DNA of 64,000 nt from an uncultured Clostridia bacterium (GCA_947038565.1 CAMQWP010000005.1:52943-116942); one strand, 5' to 3'. Positions 36,830 through 45,248 are shown, counted from the first letter of the stretch. Numbers and translations are program-made. The notes: generated from the letters alone by a model not told the origin.

Positions 36830-37213
36830 TAATTATTATATAGGGCAATATTGAATGATAGCGATTTGTGAATAGTATTTATTAGTATTATAGTAAAAGG
36901 TTGAATATAAATTTAGTCAGAGTAATTGTTTGGTTAACTACTCCCGTGAAAAATAGAGCTGGTTAACAATAGAAAGTATTCTAACTGACTGAAAGACGGG
37001 GTTGTGATATGCATCGAATATTGCTATAGTCGATGCAATAAGCACTGTCGAGATAATATTTAACTAATGAGTATACAAAATTATTCAAAAAGTATACAAA
37101 GAGAGGGTATAATATAGGTAACATCAAAAGAAAATAAATATATCTAGTTTGTGTAGAAATGTACAAGAAATGCCTTAATATTGCTAATTTCGGCTCCTGC
37201 AAAATAAAACTCA

Positions 37214-37243
37214 ATACGAAACCATACGAAACCATACGAAAAA
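37214..37243 (+). repeat. Three 10-bp direct repeats
   Basis: ATACGAAACC, ATACGAAACC and ATACGAAAAA follow one another without gaps, just upstream of the second motif of the array. They may be iteron-like binding sites. Confidence 0.6.
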
Positions 37244-37820
37244 ACTTTCCATACGGGTGTATAATGCAATTAAGAGGTCGTGTGCTTTTTTAAGCTAATG
37301 GTAAAGTTAAGGATATTTTAAAGCCAAAATGATAGAATATGACAAAGAACATGTTATTGTCTTGAATAAAGTTTATTATTAGCTTGGACGAAATAAAACG
37401 AAATCTGAACGAACCTAGTGGTATAATGTAAGTAAGAGAATAAAGTTGATGTTTTTTTGATAGTTGGAATATTAAAGATAACTTCATGGCACGAAGTGCT
37501 ACCGAAACCTGCACGAAATACCGGTATGATAGAAGTGTAGATATCGATTGAAAATTGTGTGAATTCGGAAATAGTGCCAAACTTGTTCATTCGGAGTACA
37601 AGTGAAAGCTAAATAATGCCAAATCGTCCGTATAATAGAAGTAGTGAGAATGTAGTTTATAAATGATAGCAACTGCCAGAAAAACAGTCTTTTGAAAAGT
37701 TGACCTATCAGTGACCTAAAATGAACTAGTTTTGCTCAAATACGTCCGTATAATATAAGTGTAGGGTAGAAAAGAGAAAAGGCTCAAGCCGAAGATAAAC
37801 AATAGCATTATAGATAATAC

Positions 37821-37846
37821 AAAGGGAGCGTTAGCTCTCTTTTTTG
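37821..37846 (+). terminator. Terminator inside the motif array
   Basis: AAAGGGAGC pairs with GCTCTCTTT around GTTA and continues into T residues. It lies about 70-90 bases after the motif at 37749, so a transcript from it would be under 100 nt. Confidence 0.7.
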
Positions 37847-37907
37847 TTTGCGATAAAGACAGGATGAGGAAGTAAAAATTGCGGAAAAAATGAAAGGAGG
37901 TAGCAAA

Positions 37908-37943
37908 ATGTTTAAAAAGTTGAGCAGTTGTGGGACAAAATAG
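37908..37943 (+). CDS. 11-codon ORF with consensus ribosome binding site
   Basis: AAAGGAGG lies 7-8 bases before the ATG and the frame reads MFKKLSSCGTK then TAG. The strength of the ribosome binding site is the only support. It may be a leader peptide, a tiny protein or the start of a deleted gene. The next motif of the array begins right after it. Confidence 0.25.
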   Translation: MFKKLSSCGTK

Positions 37944-38225
37944 TGCCAACATGGAGCGAAACAGGGTGTATAATGTAAGTGTAGGCAAAAGTGTCAATTG
38001 GCTAATAATTGAAAAACAGTTAAATTCGGGACAAAGCTAGGACACGGTGGGGTAATTTGATGACAAATCACCCGTATAATAGAAGTAGGAACAGGAACTA
38101 TAAATTAGTGTAAAAAGATTCCGACATCAGTGCAAATTAAAAAATGAAAAGTTCATGAACACTGCGTATAATGTAAGTAAGAGAGTTAAGAAAACTTAAT
38201 AGCTACGTGTAGCAACATTAGATTT

Positions 38226-38252
38226 AAGGAGAAGCAGTGCTTCTCCTTTTTG
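38226..38252 (+). terminator. Terminator inside the motif array
   Basis: A perfect 10-bp stem AAGGAGAAGC / GCTTCTCCTT with loop AGT, followed by T residues. It lies about 55-80 bases after the motif at 38167, again implying a very short transcript. Confidence 0.8.
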
Positions 38253-38422
38253 CTTTACTTTGAATTTTAATATATAAGGACGGCGATGGTAAAGCAGAAA
38301 ACAAAATGACATAAAGTGCCTAGATGAGGTGAGTGTTGTTGTATAATGTAAGCAGTTTGAAGGCACGGTAAGTAAATTATGATAAGTAATTAAATTAAGG
38401 AAGTAGAAGGAGGAAAATATGT

Positions 38423-40320
38423 ATGGTAGACATTTTTACATCGGTCAAGGAAGGGGTAGAAATAACAAGTGTAGTTGAGTATTTTGGCATTGAGGTGAAT
38501 TCTAGTGGTAAGGCTAATTGCCCTTTTCATTCTGACAAATCGCCATCGTTTGTGGTAGACAAGAAAAATAACACGTTCAAGTGTTTTGGATGTGGTGAGG
38601 GCGGGGATGCAGTCAATTTTGTATCGAAGTTAAAGGGTATCCCGATGTTAGATGCGGCAAAGCTGATAGCAGCAGCCTTTAATATAAGTTACGATGACAA
38701 TGAGTGTAGCATTAAACCAAAGACATCGACAGTTACAGAGTACATAAAGAAATGTATGTTGGATATTGGCAATACTAATTATTTTGAGGGCAGAGGCTTG
38801 AGCAAGGCTACGATTCGGAAGTTTTGCTTAGGATATGATGAGTACAGGAATGCTGTAGTTGTACCGTATTCGTCAAAGTTGCAGTATTATCAGACTCGTG
38901 GCACGGTGGATAAAGTATTCTTCAAACCAAAAAAGGAGGATGCTGGTGCAGAGCCATTATTTAATGTGGAGGGGTTGAGTCTGAAAAGTAAAGAGCCGAT
39001 ATTTGTGGTGGAAAGTCCACTGTGTGCAATGAGCATATATCAGAGTGGGGGTAATGCAATATCGACTTGTGGTACTGCTGGGTGGCGAAAAATAATTGAT
39101 ATTATTAAGGAAAGTAAGCCGTTAGGTGGATTCATCCTTTGCTTTGATAATGATGAGCCTGGCATTAAAGCACAAGATTTGTTGCTTGCAGAACTTGCAA
39201 AGTTGCAAATTAAATGTGTAGTTCAAAATATAGCAGGTAGTTGTAAAGATCCAAATGAGTTGCTAATGAAAGCACCGAAAAAGCTAGAAATAAATATTAA
39301 AGACGCTAAGCTAGCACTGAGACGAAAGTACGCTTCTGCAAAAGATAGCTTTGATGCACGGGAATTACAAGAACAAAACATAGAACCACCTGAGTGGATT
39401 GTGAAGGATGTACTTCCAATAGGTCTTGCGCTACTCTGTGCACCGTCCAAGATTGGTAAGTCATGGATGATGTTGCAACTGGGGCTCGCTGTGGCTAAAG
39501 GAAAGGAATTTCTAGACTTCAAGACGAATAAGTGTAGCTGCTTATATTATGCGTTAGAGGACAGTAAGGCAAGGCTACAAGATCGTATGAATAAGATGTT
39601 GCGAGGAAGTGAAGCCCCTAGCGACTTGCATTTTGTGCTGAAAGCCGATAGCACTGATAAGGGGTTGCTGGATAAAATATCTGATGAATTAAAAACATTT
39701 CCCAATATAAAACTTGTGATAGTGGATACATTGCAAAAGGTCAGAGGTAAGTCCTCGAGGAATGAGTCACTGTATTCGACCGACTATGCAGAGATGGGGG
39801 CACTGAAAGAATTCGCTGATAAGCATAAAATTTGCTTGATGTTTGTACATCATTTGAGAAAACAAGCTGACGATGCCGATGTGTTTAACATGATATCGGA
39901 AGTACTGCCATCATGGGTGCATCTGATTCTATATTCATTATTGCAAAGAAGAAAAGAACTGACGATAGTGCAACATTGTCGATGACTGGTAGGGATATAC
40001 AGCAAAATGACCTTGTGATTTCGTTTGATAAGAATGAGTACAGTTGGCTAGTAGAGGGGACATCGGAGCAGCTAATGGCAAGGAGTGAGCGACAAGATTA
40101 TGAGAGCAATGTTATAGTGCAGACGATAAAGGAATTAGTGAAAAGTAACCCACTTACGGGCTGGAGTGGCTCAGCACTAGACCTCATGAAGGCTACATAT
40201 AACATAACAGGAAAACAATGTACAGAGTCCTCGTCGGGTGTAGGTAAGATAATATCTAAGTATTCATATAAACTATACTGCGACGGAATAGACCACAAAG
40301 CAGCGAAAAGCAATACCTGA
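38423..40320 (+). pseudogene. Primase/RepA-like helicase of the island, frameshifted
   Basis: Replication protein of about 632 codons in total. Residues 30-65 are a CHC2 zinc finger (CPFHSDKSPSFVVD, CFGCGEGGDAVNFV). Next is a Toprim-like part (PIFVVESPLCAMS, GFILCFDNDEPGIKA), then a RepA-type ATPase with Walker A CAPSKIGKSWMMLQLGL, Walker B VIVDTLQKVRG and LMFVHHLRKQADDADVFNM. At 39898 one base is missing: the first frame stops at 39985. The other frame from about 39900 resumes with IMGASDSIFIIAKKKRTDD and runs to 40320. Restoring one base gives a continuous protein. AGGAGG precedes the start. Confidence 0.82.
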
Positions 40321-40918
40321 ACGCATACTTTTACTAAAAAGCAAGATTATATGCCTACCTATCAGAGGACAATATATGACTCTTGAACGATCTAGGTAGA
40401 TATCGAAAATTACTGAAAAGCTTTTATATAAATACTATGTGTCCTAAGTGCCCATGTGCCCAAATAACAATCAATGTACATTAACAGTGATTTCAATCAA
40501 TAAAAATATCAAATACAAACACTACCACTTATATACAAGTGCCCACTATAAAACACTAATATATATAATTATATGAATAGAGGTTAGTGTCCTAAGTGTT
40601 TTATATGTCTATATGGGCACATGGACACATAGGGCACTTATATATAGGAAGGTAAATTAACTGGTGAAATAAGAAATGATTTAAATAAAATTGAATATTT
40701 ACTATAAAGTGCGACTGGTAGAGCCAGTACATGATGTTGTAAAAGAACAGATAATATTAGTGGGGGAAGATGAATAAATGTTTCGATGTTGAGGTGGTAA
40801 GTCCTTGATAATGATTGACTATATAAATAAATAATGATAGAATATGAATAATAAATAATACGTTAATTCCGTAAATATTATATGTTATTTACGAGAAAAA
40901 ATTGTCGGAGGTTTATCA
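40321..40918 (+). other. Gene-free region after the primase with a second palindromic dyad
   Basis: No gene is visible in 600 bases. 40437-40640 hold the second palindrome-rich dyad; the rest is AT-rich leader of the HAD gene. Confidence 0.6.
40437..40640 (+). repeat. Palindrome-rich dyad of GTGCCC/GTGTCC words
   Basis: The left side has GTGTCC, AAGTGCCC and CATGTGCCCA (40437-40462). The right side has TGGGCACATG, GACAC and GGGCACTT (40614-40640), so CATGTGCCCA/TGGGCACATG is a perfect 10-bp inverted pair. Between them lie another AAGTGCCC, CACTAA/TTAGTG and an AT-only centre. The design mirrors the dyad at 36668-36829. Confidence 0.65.
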
Positions 40919-41629
40919 ATGCTAAAGAATAAAAAAGTTGTGATTTTTGATATGGATGGTACATTAATTGACTCAGTTGGTATGTGGAATAAAGTAGATA
41001 TTTTACTTGTAAATAAAATCAAATCTGTAAATATAGAGAACTTTGAATATAGCATACAAATAAATAGAGATCTGTCACTTCGTAAATTTAGTAAGAGCGA
41101 ACACCCATATTTGGATTACTGTGAATATCTGAAAGATACATACCAATCATCGCTTACAAAAGAGCAAATTTATAATTTGAGATATGGAATAGCTAATACT
41201 TATATGAAAGAAATGATTGATTATAAAAAAGATGCTGAAATATTTATACAAAAGTTAAAAATGAAAGGGTATACACTTGTAATTGCAACAACAACCAAAA
41301 GAGCTAATATGGAAATATATAGAAGTGAAAATATTAATATTCGCACAAAAGCAAATATAGACGATTACTTCACTGCTGTTTACACGAGAGAAGACTCGAA
41401 AGAAATCAAGCCAAGTCCTGAGATTTATGCTAAAATACTGAACGACTTAAATGTATGTACAACTGATTGTTTGATATTTGAGGACTCTCTTATAGGTATT
41501 GAAGCTGCAAGAGCAGCAAGTATTGATTGTGTCGCTGTATATGATAAGCATTCAGATCATGAGAGAAATGAGATAAATGCATTGTCAAATAACCAAATAG
41601 AGTGTTATGCAGATATTTTAGATATTTGA
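40919..41629 (+). CDS. HAD-superfamily hydrolase (beta-phosphoglucomutase-like)
   Basis: 236-aa phosphatase or phosphomutase-type enzyme. VVIFDMDGTLIDS holds the nucleophile Asp (residue 10) and the second Asp, VIATTTKRAN gives motif II, the Lys of EIKPSPEIYAKIL is motif III and CLIFEDSLIGIEAARAA motif IV. The helical cap between residues 18 and 85 fits subclass I. The substrate is unknown. A GGAGG site lies 7 bases before the ATG. It sits inside the mobile island as probable cargo. Confidence 0.85.
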   Translation: MLKNKKVVIFDMDGTLIDSVGMWNKVDILLVNKIKSVNIENFEYSIQINRDLSLRKFSKSEHPYLDYCEYLKDTYQSSLTKEQIYNLRYGIANTYMKEMIDYKKDAEIFIQKLKMKGYTLVIATTTKRANMEIYRSENINIRTKANIDDYFTAVYTREDSKEIKPSPEIYAKILNDLNVCTTDCLIFEDSLIGIEAARAASIDCVAVYDKHSDHERNEINALSNNQIECYADILDI

Positions 41630-41766
41630 TAGATATATCACACATATATGCTGTATCGATGGGGGGGGAGGTCAAATCGTCTGGTGGATTTGTTCTGTAA
41701 GCGGGGGTGTAAACTCACACGAAATATATCATTAATCAAAACGGGGTATTAACCCCCTACTCAAAG

Positions 41767-41945
41767 AATCAAAAAGAATCAAAAAAACCATCGAAAAGGT
41801 GCTAAAACATAATGTTTTGGTGCTTTTTTTAATGTGCTGATATTTGATTAAAATCAAAAAGAATCAAAAAGAATCAAGTTTTTTCAAAATTAATCAAAAA
41901 ACAATCAAATTCTCTTACCCCCCGGGGGGATAGGAGCAATCAAAA
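41767..41945 (+). repeat. AATCAAAAA direct repeats
   Basis: Eight copies close to AATCAAAAAG occur in three clusters, mostly 10 bp apart within a cluster (one helical turn). They could bind a protein on one face of the DNA. Confidence 0.55.
41804..41830 (+). terminator. Weak terminator-like hairpin
   Basis: AAAACAT pairs with ATGTTTT almost without loop, followed after GGTGC by seven T residues. It may terminate the HAD gene transcript. Confidence 0.4.
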
Positions 41946-42046
41946 AAGGAGGGCAGGCGGCAAACGGACAAGGCGGTTACAGAATGAATTCTGGTAGAAA
42001 ACGTGCATAATTCTTCGGTGATGCGACGCTGAAAGACAAATATACC

Positions 42047-42271
42047 GTGTATATGCGTATGGACGGTTTTTGTATGTCAAAAAGTAGAGAAAAAATGAGA
42101 ATTACTATAAAAGTCGACGAGATTGTGATTATTGGTTATACTGACAAATCAGATTTATTGCAACCGATATACGTTCAGACTTCTAGTGATGGACACTTTG
42201 GACATGACTATTACATGTGGGAGATTGTGGATAAAGTAGAGGAATTGAAGAGAACTGTCAAAGAAGATTAA
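42047..42271 (+). CDS. Hypothetical small protein (possibly a gene remnant)
   Basis: 74 codons. The frame stays open upstream to about 42012 without a start, and no good ribosome binding site precedes either the ATG at 42047 or the one at 42074 (MSKSREKMRITIKV). The protein is charged, with IYVQTSSDGHFGHDYYMWEI in the middle and an acidic-basic helical end. I do not recognise the family. Lack of a translation signal suggests the 3' part of a truncated gene of the island. Confidence 0.35.
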   Translation: MYMRMDGFCMSKSREKMRITIKVDEIVIIGYTDKSDLLQPIYVQTSSDGHFGHDYYMWEIVDKVEELKRTVKED

Positions 42272-42421
42272 GGCATAATTTCATCTAATGATAGGCTGAT
42301 TTGAAGTAGTGTCTGAAGTGTTAAAAGTATCTGAAAACATAGTATTTATCTAGCAAAATTGACTTGCTATAAGTGTGTTAGTACGGTAATGTGTGTATAA
42401 CGAAAGGCAAAGGAGATACAC

Positions 42422-43315
42422 ATGAAAACACAGAGATTTGGATTAGAGCTAGAGTTCACAGGCATTACAAGAAGTATTGCATCTCAAGTAGTATGCAAGG
42501 TGCTAAATGGCACTTCATACTACGAGGGTGGCAATTACGGCACTTACACAACTGCCACAAACGATGGACGAAAGTGGAAAGTAATGTCGGACAGTAGTGT
42601 GAGAGCTGAGGCCAAGGGTGGAGGATATGCAGGACACGATTGCAAGTGCGAATTTGTAATACCGATTTGCACCTACGAGGATATTGAGGTGATTCAAGAG
42701 ATTGCTAGGGCACTGAAAAAGGCTGGAGCAATGGTAAACGAAACCACAGGAATACACATACATATCGATGCGAGCACCCACACGGCTAGGAGCCTTAAAA
42801 ACATAACTAGCATAATGGCAAGCAAAGAAAGTTTGCTTTTCAAAGCACTTCAAACGACTTCTGATAGAATGAATAAATGGTGCAAGAAAGTGGATAGCAA
42901 GCTAATCAGTGACCTCAATAAAAACAAGCCAACAACACTAGAAGAAGTAAAGAGGATATGGTACAACGGCAGGGATGGGAGTGGAGAACACTACCACAAC
43001 AGCCGATATCATGCACTTAACTTGCATGCAGTTTGGCAAAAGGGAACTGTTGAGTTTAGGCTTTTTAATAGTACCTTACATGCTGGAAAAATCAAAGCAT
43101 ACATACAGCTTTGCATGGCAATAAGCAATCAAGCAAAAACACAAAAGAGTGCGAGTTCAAAGGAGACAGTTACTAGCAATGAAAAGTACACTTTTAGAAC
43201 TTGGCTTTTAAGACTTGGCTTGATAGGCGATGAATTTAAAACAGCAAGGTTGCACCTACTAGCAAACCTAGAGGGAGACACTGCATTCAGGCATGGCAGA
43301 AATCAAGCCAGCTAA
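42422..43315 (+). CDS. Amidoligase-family protein (COOH-NH2 ligase superfamily)
   Basis: 297-aa ATP-dependent ligase of the glutamine-synthetase-like amidoligase family. RFGLELEFTG supplies the first metal-binding glutamates, CKCEFVIPI the next, TTGIHIHIDAST the strand with histidines, RYHALNLHAVWQKGTVEFRL the nucleotide/substrate-binding end. The family is predicted to link an amine to a carboxylate, often of glutamate or a peptide. AAGGAG lies 7 bases before the ATG. The next gene encodes a gamma-glutamylcyclotransferase. Comparative genomics by Iyer and colleagues (2009) described amidoligase genes linked to such cyclotransferases. The gene is intact although several island genes are broken. 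Confidence 0.85.
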   Translation: MKTQRFGLELEFTGITRSIASQVVCKVLNGTSYYEGGNYGTYTTATNDGRKWKVMSDSSVRAEAKGGGYAGHDCKCEFVIPICTYEDIEVIQEIARALKKAGAMVNETTGIHIHIDASTHTARSLKNITSIMASKESLLFKALQTTSDRMNKWCKKVDSKLISDLNKNKPTTLEEVKRIWYNGRDGSGEHYHNSRYHALNLHAVWQKGTVEFRLFNSTLHAGKIKAYIQLCMAISNQAKTQKSASSKETVTSNEKYTFRTWLLRLGLIGDEFKTARLHLLANLEGDTAFRHGRNQAS

Positions 43316-43448
43316 TTATGCATTGCGGTGTCGAGTTTACGGATTTTCTCAGTCGAATACATTATGTATACTCCTGTCGAAACTTTCGCACTCTCCTAGC
43401 ACTGCATTAACTAATTGGCTTGATTTTAGAATATAACAAGGAGAGATT

Positions 43449-43871
43449 ATGAAAAAGTATATAGCATATGGTAGCAACTTAAACTTACAGCAAATGTCAA
43501 TGAGGTGTCCCACTGCAAAAGTGGTGGGAACAGCCTTGCTGAATGATTGGCAATTAACCTTTAGACATGTCGCAACGATAGTCCCTGAAGAGGGTGCAGT
43601 TACACCAGTAGGAGTATGGGATATTGACGAGATGGCAGAGATAGCACTTGATAGATATGAGGGATATCCTAACTTGTATGGTAAGCATAATATCGAGGTG
43701 GAATGCAATGGTCAGCTTATGGAGTGCATGGTGTACACTATGAATTGGGGTCAGCCAAAGTTGCCACCGATGGGGTATTTTAGGACAATTCAAAGGGGTT
43801 ATGCAGATGTTGGTATTGACGAAAGTCATTTGATAAAGGCAATAGAGGACACTGAAAAAAGAATGAAGTAA
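43449..43871 (+). CDS. Gamma-glutamylcyclotransferase (AIG2-like)
   Basis: 140-aa protein of the GGCT fold. YIAYGSNLNLQQMSMRCPTA carries the YGS substrate-binding loop, the catalytic Glu is in IALDRYEGYPNLYGK near residue 76, and VECMVY-type and PPMGYFRTIQRGYAD segments follow. These enzymes cleave gamma-glutamyl amines with formation of 5-oxoproline. It follows the amidoligase by 130 bases with its own CAAGGAGAG site, suggesting one enzyme forms and the other removes a gamma-glutamyl (or similar) link. A terminator follows. Confidence 0.85.
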   Translation: MKKYIAYGSNLNLQQMSMRCPTAKVVGTALLNDWQLTFRHVATIVPEEGAVTPVGVWDIDEMAEIALDRYEGYPNLYGKHNIEVECNGQLMECMVYTMNWGQPKLPPMGYFRTIQRGYADVGIDESHLIKAIEDTEKRMK

Positions 43872-43906
43872 GAACATTATTTGAGAATAAAACTTAATGA
43901 CATATT

Positions 43907-43940
43907 AACCATATCTTGACATAATAAGGTATGGTTTTTT
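43907..43940 (+). terminator. Terminator after the cyclotransferase
   Basis: AACCATATCTT pairs with AAGGTATGGTT and is followed by TTTTTT. Confidence 0.85.
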
Positions 43941-43983
43941 CATTGCAAATTTAGTAAATAAACATGAAATATTAAGAGGTGTA

Positions 43984-44168
43984 TTATCACAATTATCTCA
44001 AAACAGGGCGACGTGTGGCTTTTAGACAGGCATTGACTCTATGCCTCCGACAGTACGAAGGCAGAGCAGGTTGGGGCGCTAGTGGGCGACACAAAGGCTG
44101 ACCTACTAATCACTGATCCACCATATAATGTTAGCTATGAAGCTGTAATTGATTTAGGGTTAACCTAG
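43984..44168 (+). pseudogene. Fragment of a DNA adenine methyltransferase
   Basis: The frame reads ISKQGDVWLLDRH, TGA, then a disturbed stretch and STKAEQVGALVGDTKADLL followed by ITDPPYNVSYE, then ends. GDVWLLGRHRLMCGDST-like and DPPY motifs identify a ParB-associated N6-adenine methylase typical of conjugative elements. The start, the target-recognition part and the C-terminal half are gone, and the piece contains a stop plus small indels. It is dead. Confidence 0.7.
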
Positions 44169-44346
44169 AATTGTAATGATATGAATATAAAAGCCGTATT
44201 ATTTAAGACATATATTGATATAAGTTTTATATCCACAAATAGTATGCAAACTACACGAAAATATAGCGAAATACACTTGACTTTTCAGCAGTTTAGAGTG
44301 ATATATGTAATGACTAAAAAAGTCTAATTTTAGTAAGGAGAAGTAT

Positions 44347-44721
44347 ATGAAAAAAGTATTAATAAAAGCACCAATGGTCAGAAAAGTGAGTAATGAAAAA
44401 AAGTGGCAGAGTGAAGTGCATGAATGGAAAATCAAGGATTCAAATATCATTATTGAGAAGACGATCGAGGTTGATTTGCATGATTATGAAAGCATTGCAA
44501 ATAACTTCTTTAAGTACAGTATGTTGATTCATGACAACCTAAAGTATATGTGGCTTGACAATGATGGATGGCATGTAATAGCTATTACTTGTAGTGAAAA
44601 GTCATCAACTATTCTAATCGAGAGTGAGGGATATGATTATGCTAGATACACCTCAATCGTTGAGAATGAGAAACTTGAAAAAGAGGGGGTGGAATATGAA
44701 AAAGCCGATAGTAAGATTTGA
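44347..44721 (+). CDS. Hypothetical island protein
   Basis: 124-aa soluble protein of unknown function. KKVLIKAPMVRKVS, DNLKYMWLDNDGWHVIAITC and EGYDYARYTSIVE are the most distinctive stretches. The middle looks like alternating beta strands and the C-terminus is acidic. AGTAAGGAG lies 8 bases before the ATG, so it is a real gene. It overlaps the next gene by 26 bases. Proteins of this look are common accessory genes of Firmicutes conjugative elements, which is recollection rather than proof. Confidence 0.6.
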   Translation: MKKVLIKAPMVRKVSNEKKWQSEVHEWKIKDSNIIIEKTIEVDLHDYESIANNFFKYSMLIHDNLKYMWLDNDGWHVIAITCSEKSSTILIESEGYDYARYTSIVENEKLEKEGVEYEKADSKI

Positions 44722-44953
44722 CATCAGTGGTCCAAGTGGTAATATCTTTGACATACTCGGACAGTGCTCTAAAGTGCTTAGAAAAGAACATCGAATAAAC
44801 GATTTTAACCTTATGCGAGATAGAGTAATTACTGCTAGTAGTTATAAAGACGCACTTGCTGAGATTAGGCTAGACATTGATTTGATTGATATAAGTGAGG
44901 ATCAAAACGAAAATAGGAGGAATGATAGAATGAAACCAATAACAGTAAGGTAG
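44696..44953 (+). CDS. Hypothetical island protein, run-on at its 3' end
   Basis: 85 codons from the ATG at 44696, which has AGAGGGGG upstream and overlaps the previous gene. FDISGPSGNIFDILGQCSKV and RDRVITASSYKDALAEI suggest a compact alpha/beta protein. The frame has no own stop: it passes through the ribosome binding site (AGGAGG, 44916) and the ATG (44930) of the next gene and ends only at the TAG (44951) inside it. Its original stop has therefore been lost or the two genes have become joined. Function unknown. Confidence 0.55.
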   Translation: MKKPIVRFDISGPSGNIFDILGQCSKVLRKEHRINDFNLMRDRVITASSYKDALAEIRLDIDLIDISEDQNENRRNDRMKPITVR

Positions 44954-45214
44954 CTCGCTGCAGAGTTGCAAACACTTAACCAGAACGCACTCGTTGCACT
45001 AAGCACGGATTGCGAGGGTAATGGATTCAGCATTTTACAGAATGAAGAGTTCGTAATGTGCGATGTTCACATGACAAGCGAGATAGGTAGGCAAGACACA
45101 TATTATACCGAGGAAGATATGCAAAAACACGATGATTATGTGGTGGATTTCTATGGTAACAAGGTAGAGAAATCAACCTTGACTGAATGTATTATTCTAG
45201 TGCCTGCTGACTGA
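44930..45214 (+). pseudogene. Small island gene with an in-frame TAG
   Basis: AGGAGG lies 9 bases before an ATG that reads MKPITVR, TAG, LAAELQTLNQNALVALSTDC, then EGNGFS and on to 45214. The joined reading VRxLAAELQTLNQNALVALS matches the usual start of a small conserved Firmicutes protein of unknown function, where x is normally Gln or Glu. A CAG to TAG change fits. The rest of the frame is intact, so this is a recent nonsense mutation or a suppressed codon. Confidence 0.6.
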
Positions 45215-45248
45215 AATAGTCAATAATAACAAGTAAATAACATATAGG

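Larger units (their letters stand above)
37108..38347 (+). repeat. Array of about ten promoter-like motifs
   Basis: TATAAT-type cores lie at 37108, 37260, 37422, 37525 (TATGAT), 37631, 37749, 37969, 38075, 38167 and 38342, mostly 92-118 bp apart. Most copies share a block like CGAAA or CCAAA 11-13 bases before the core, a G (often CCG or GTG) just before it, and RNAAGTR just after it. Classical -35 boxes are absent. See the findings for interpretation. Confidence 0.7.
36403..38418 (+). other. 2-kb gene-free region at the left side of the mobile island
   Basis: No credible protein gene is present. In order it holds a terminator (36541), a palindrome-rich dyad of GTGTCAC words (36668-36829), three 10-bp direct repeats (37214-37243), and about ten copies of a promoter-like motif (37108-38347) with two terminators among them. 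One 11-codon ORF at 37908-37943 has a perfect ribosome binding site. The region precedes a primase/helicase gene and looks regulatory or replicative. Confidence 0.7.
41630..42046 (+). other. Gene-free stretch with oriT-like G/C-rich inverted repeats
   Basis: It holds a run of eight G (41661-41668), the inverted pair GGGG/CCCC near 41742-41756, about eight AATCAAA copies (41767-41945), a weak hairpin with a T run (41804-41830) and the perfect palindrome C6G6 (41928-41939). A short frame after it reads AGGKRTRRLQNEFW, which resembles the N-terminus of MobC-type mobilisation proteins but has no proper start and soon stops. It may be the remains of a transfer origin. Confidence 0.5.

Noticed and set aside
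36981..37590. Minus-strand frames of 78-96 codons in the motif array
   Set aside because: They lack ribosome binding sites, cross the conserved motifs and show no recognisable domain.
41767..41945. AATCAAAAA repeats as a CRISPR array
   Set aside because: Units are only 9-10 bp, spacing is irregular between clusters, there are no spacers and no cas genes.
6550..44953. Stop-codon reassignment (TGA or TAG read as an amino acid)
   Set aside because: Intact genes end at TGA and TAG throughout, for example TGA at 11813 and 30921 and TAG at 12952; only isolated genes are interrupted.
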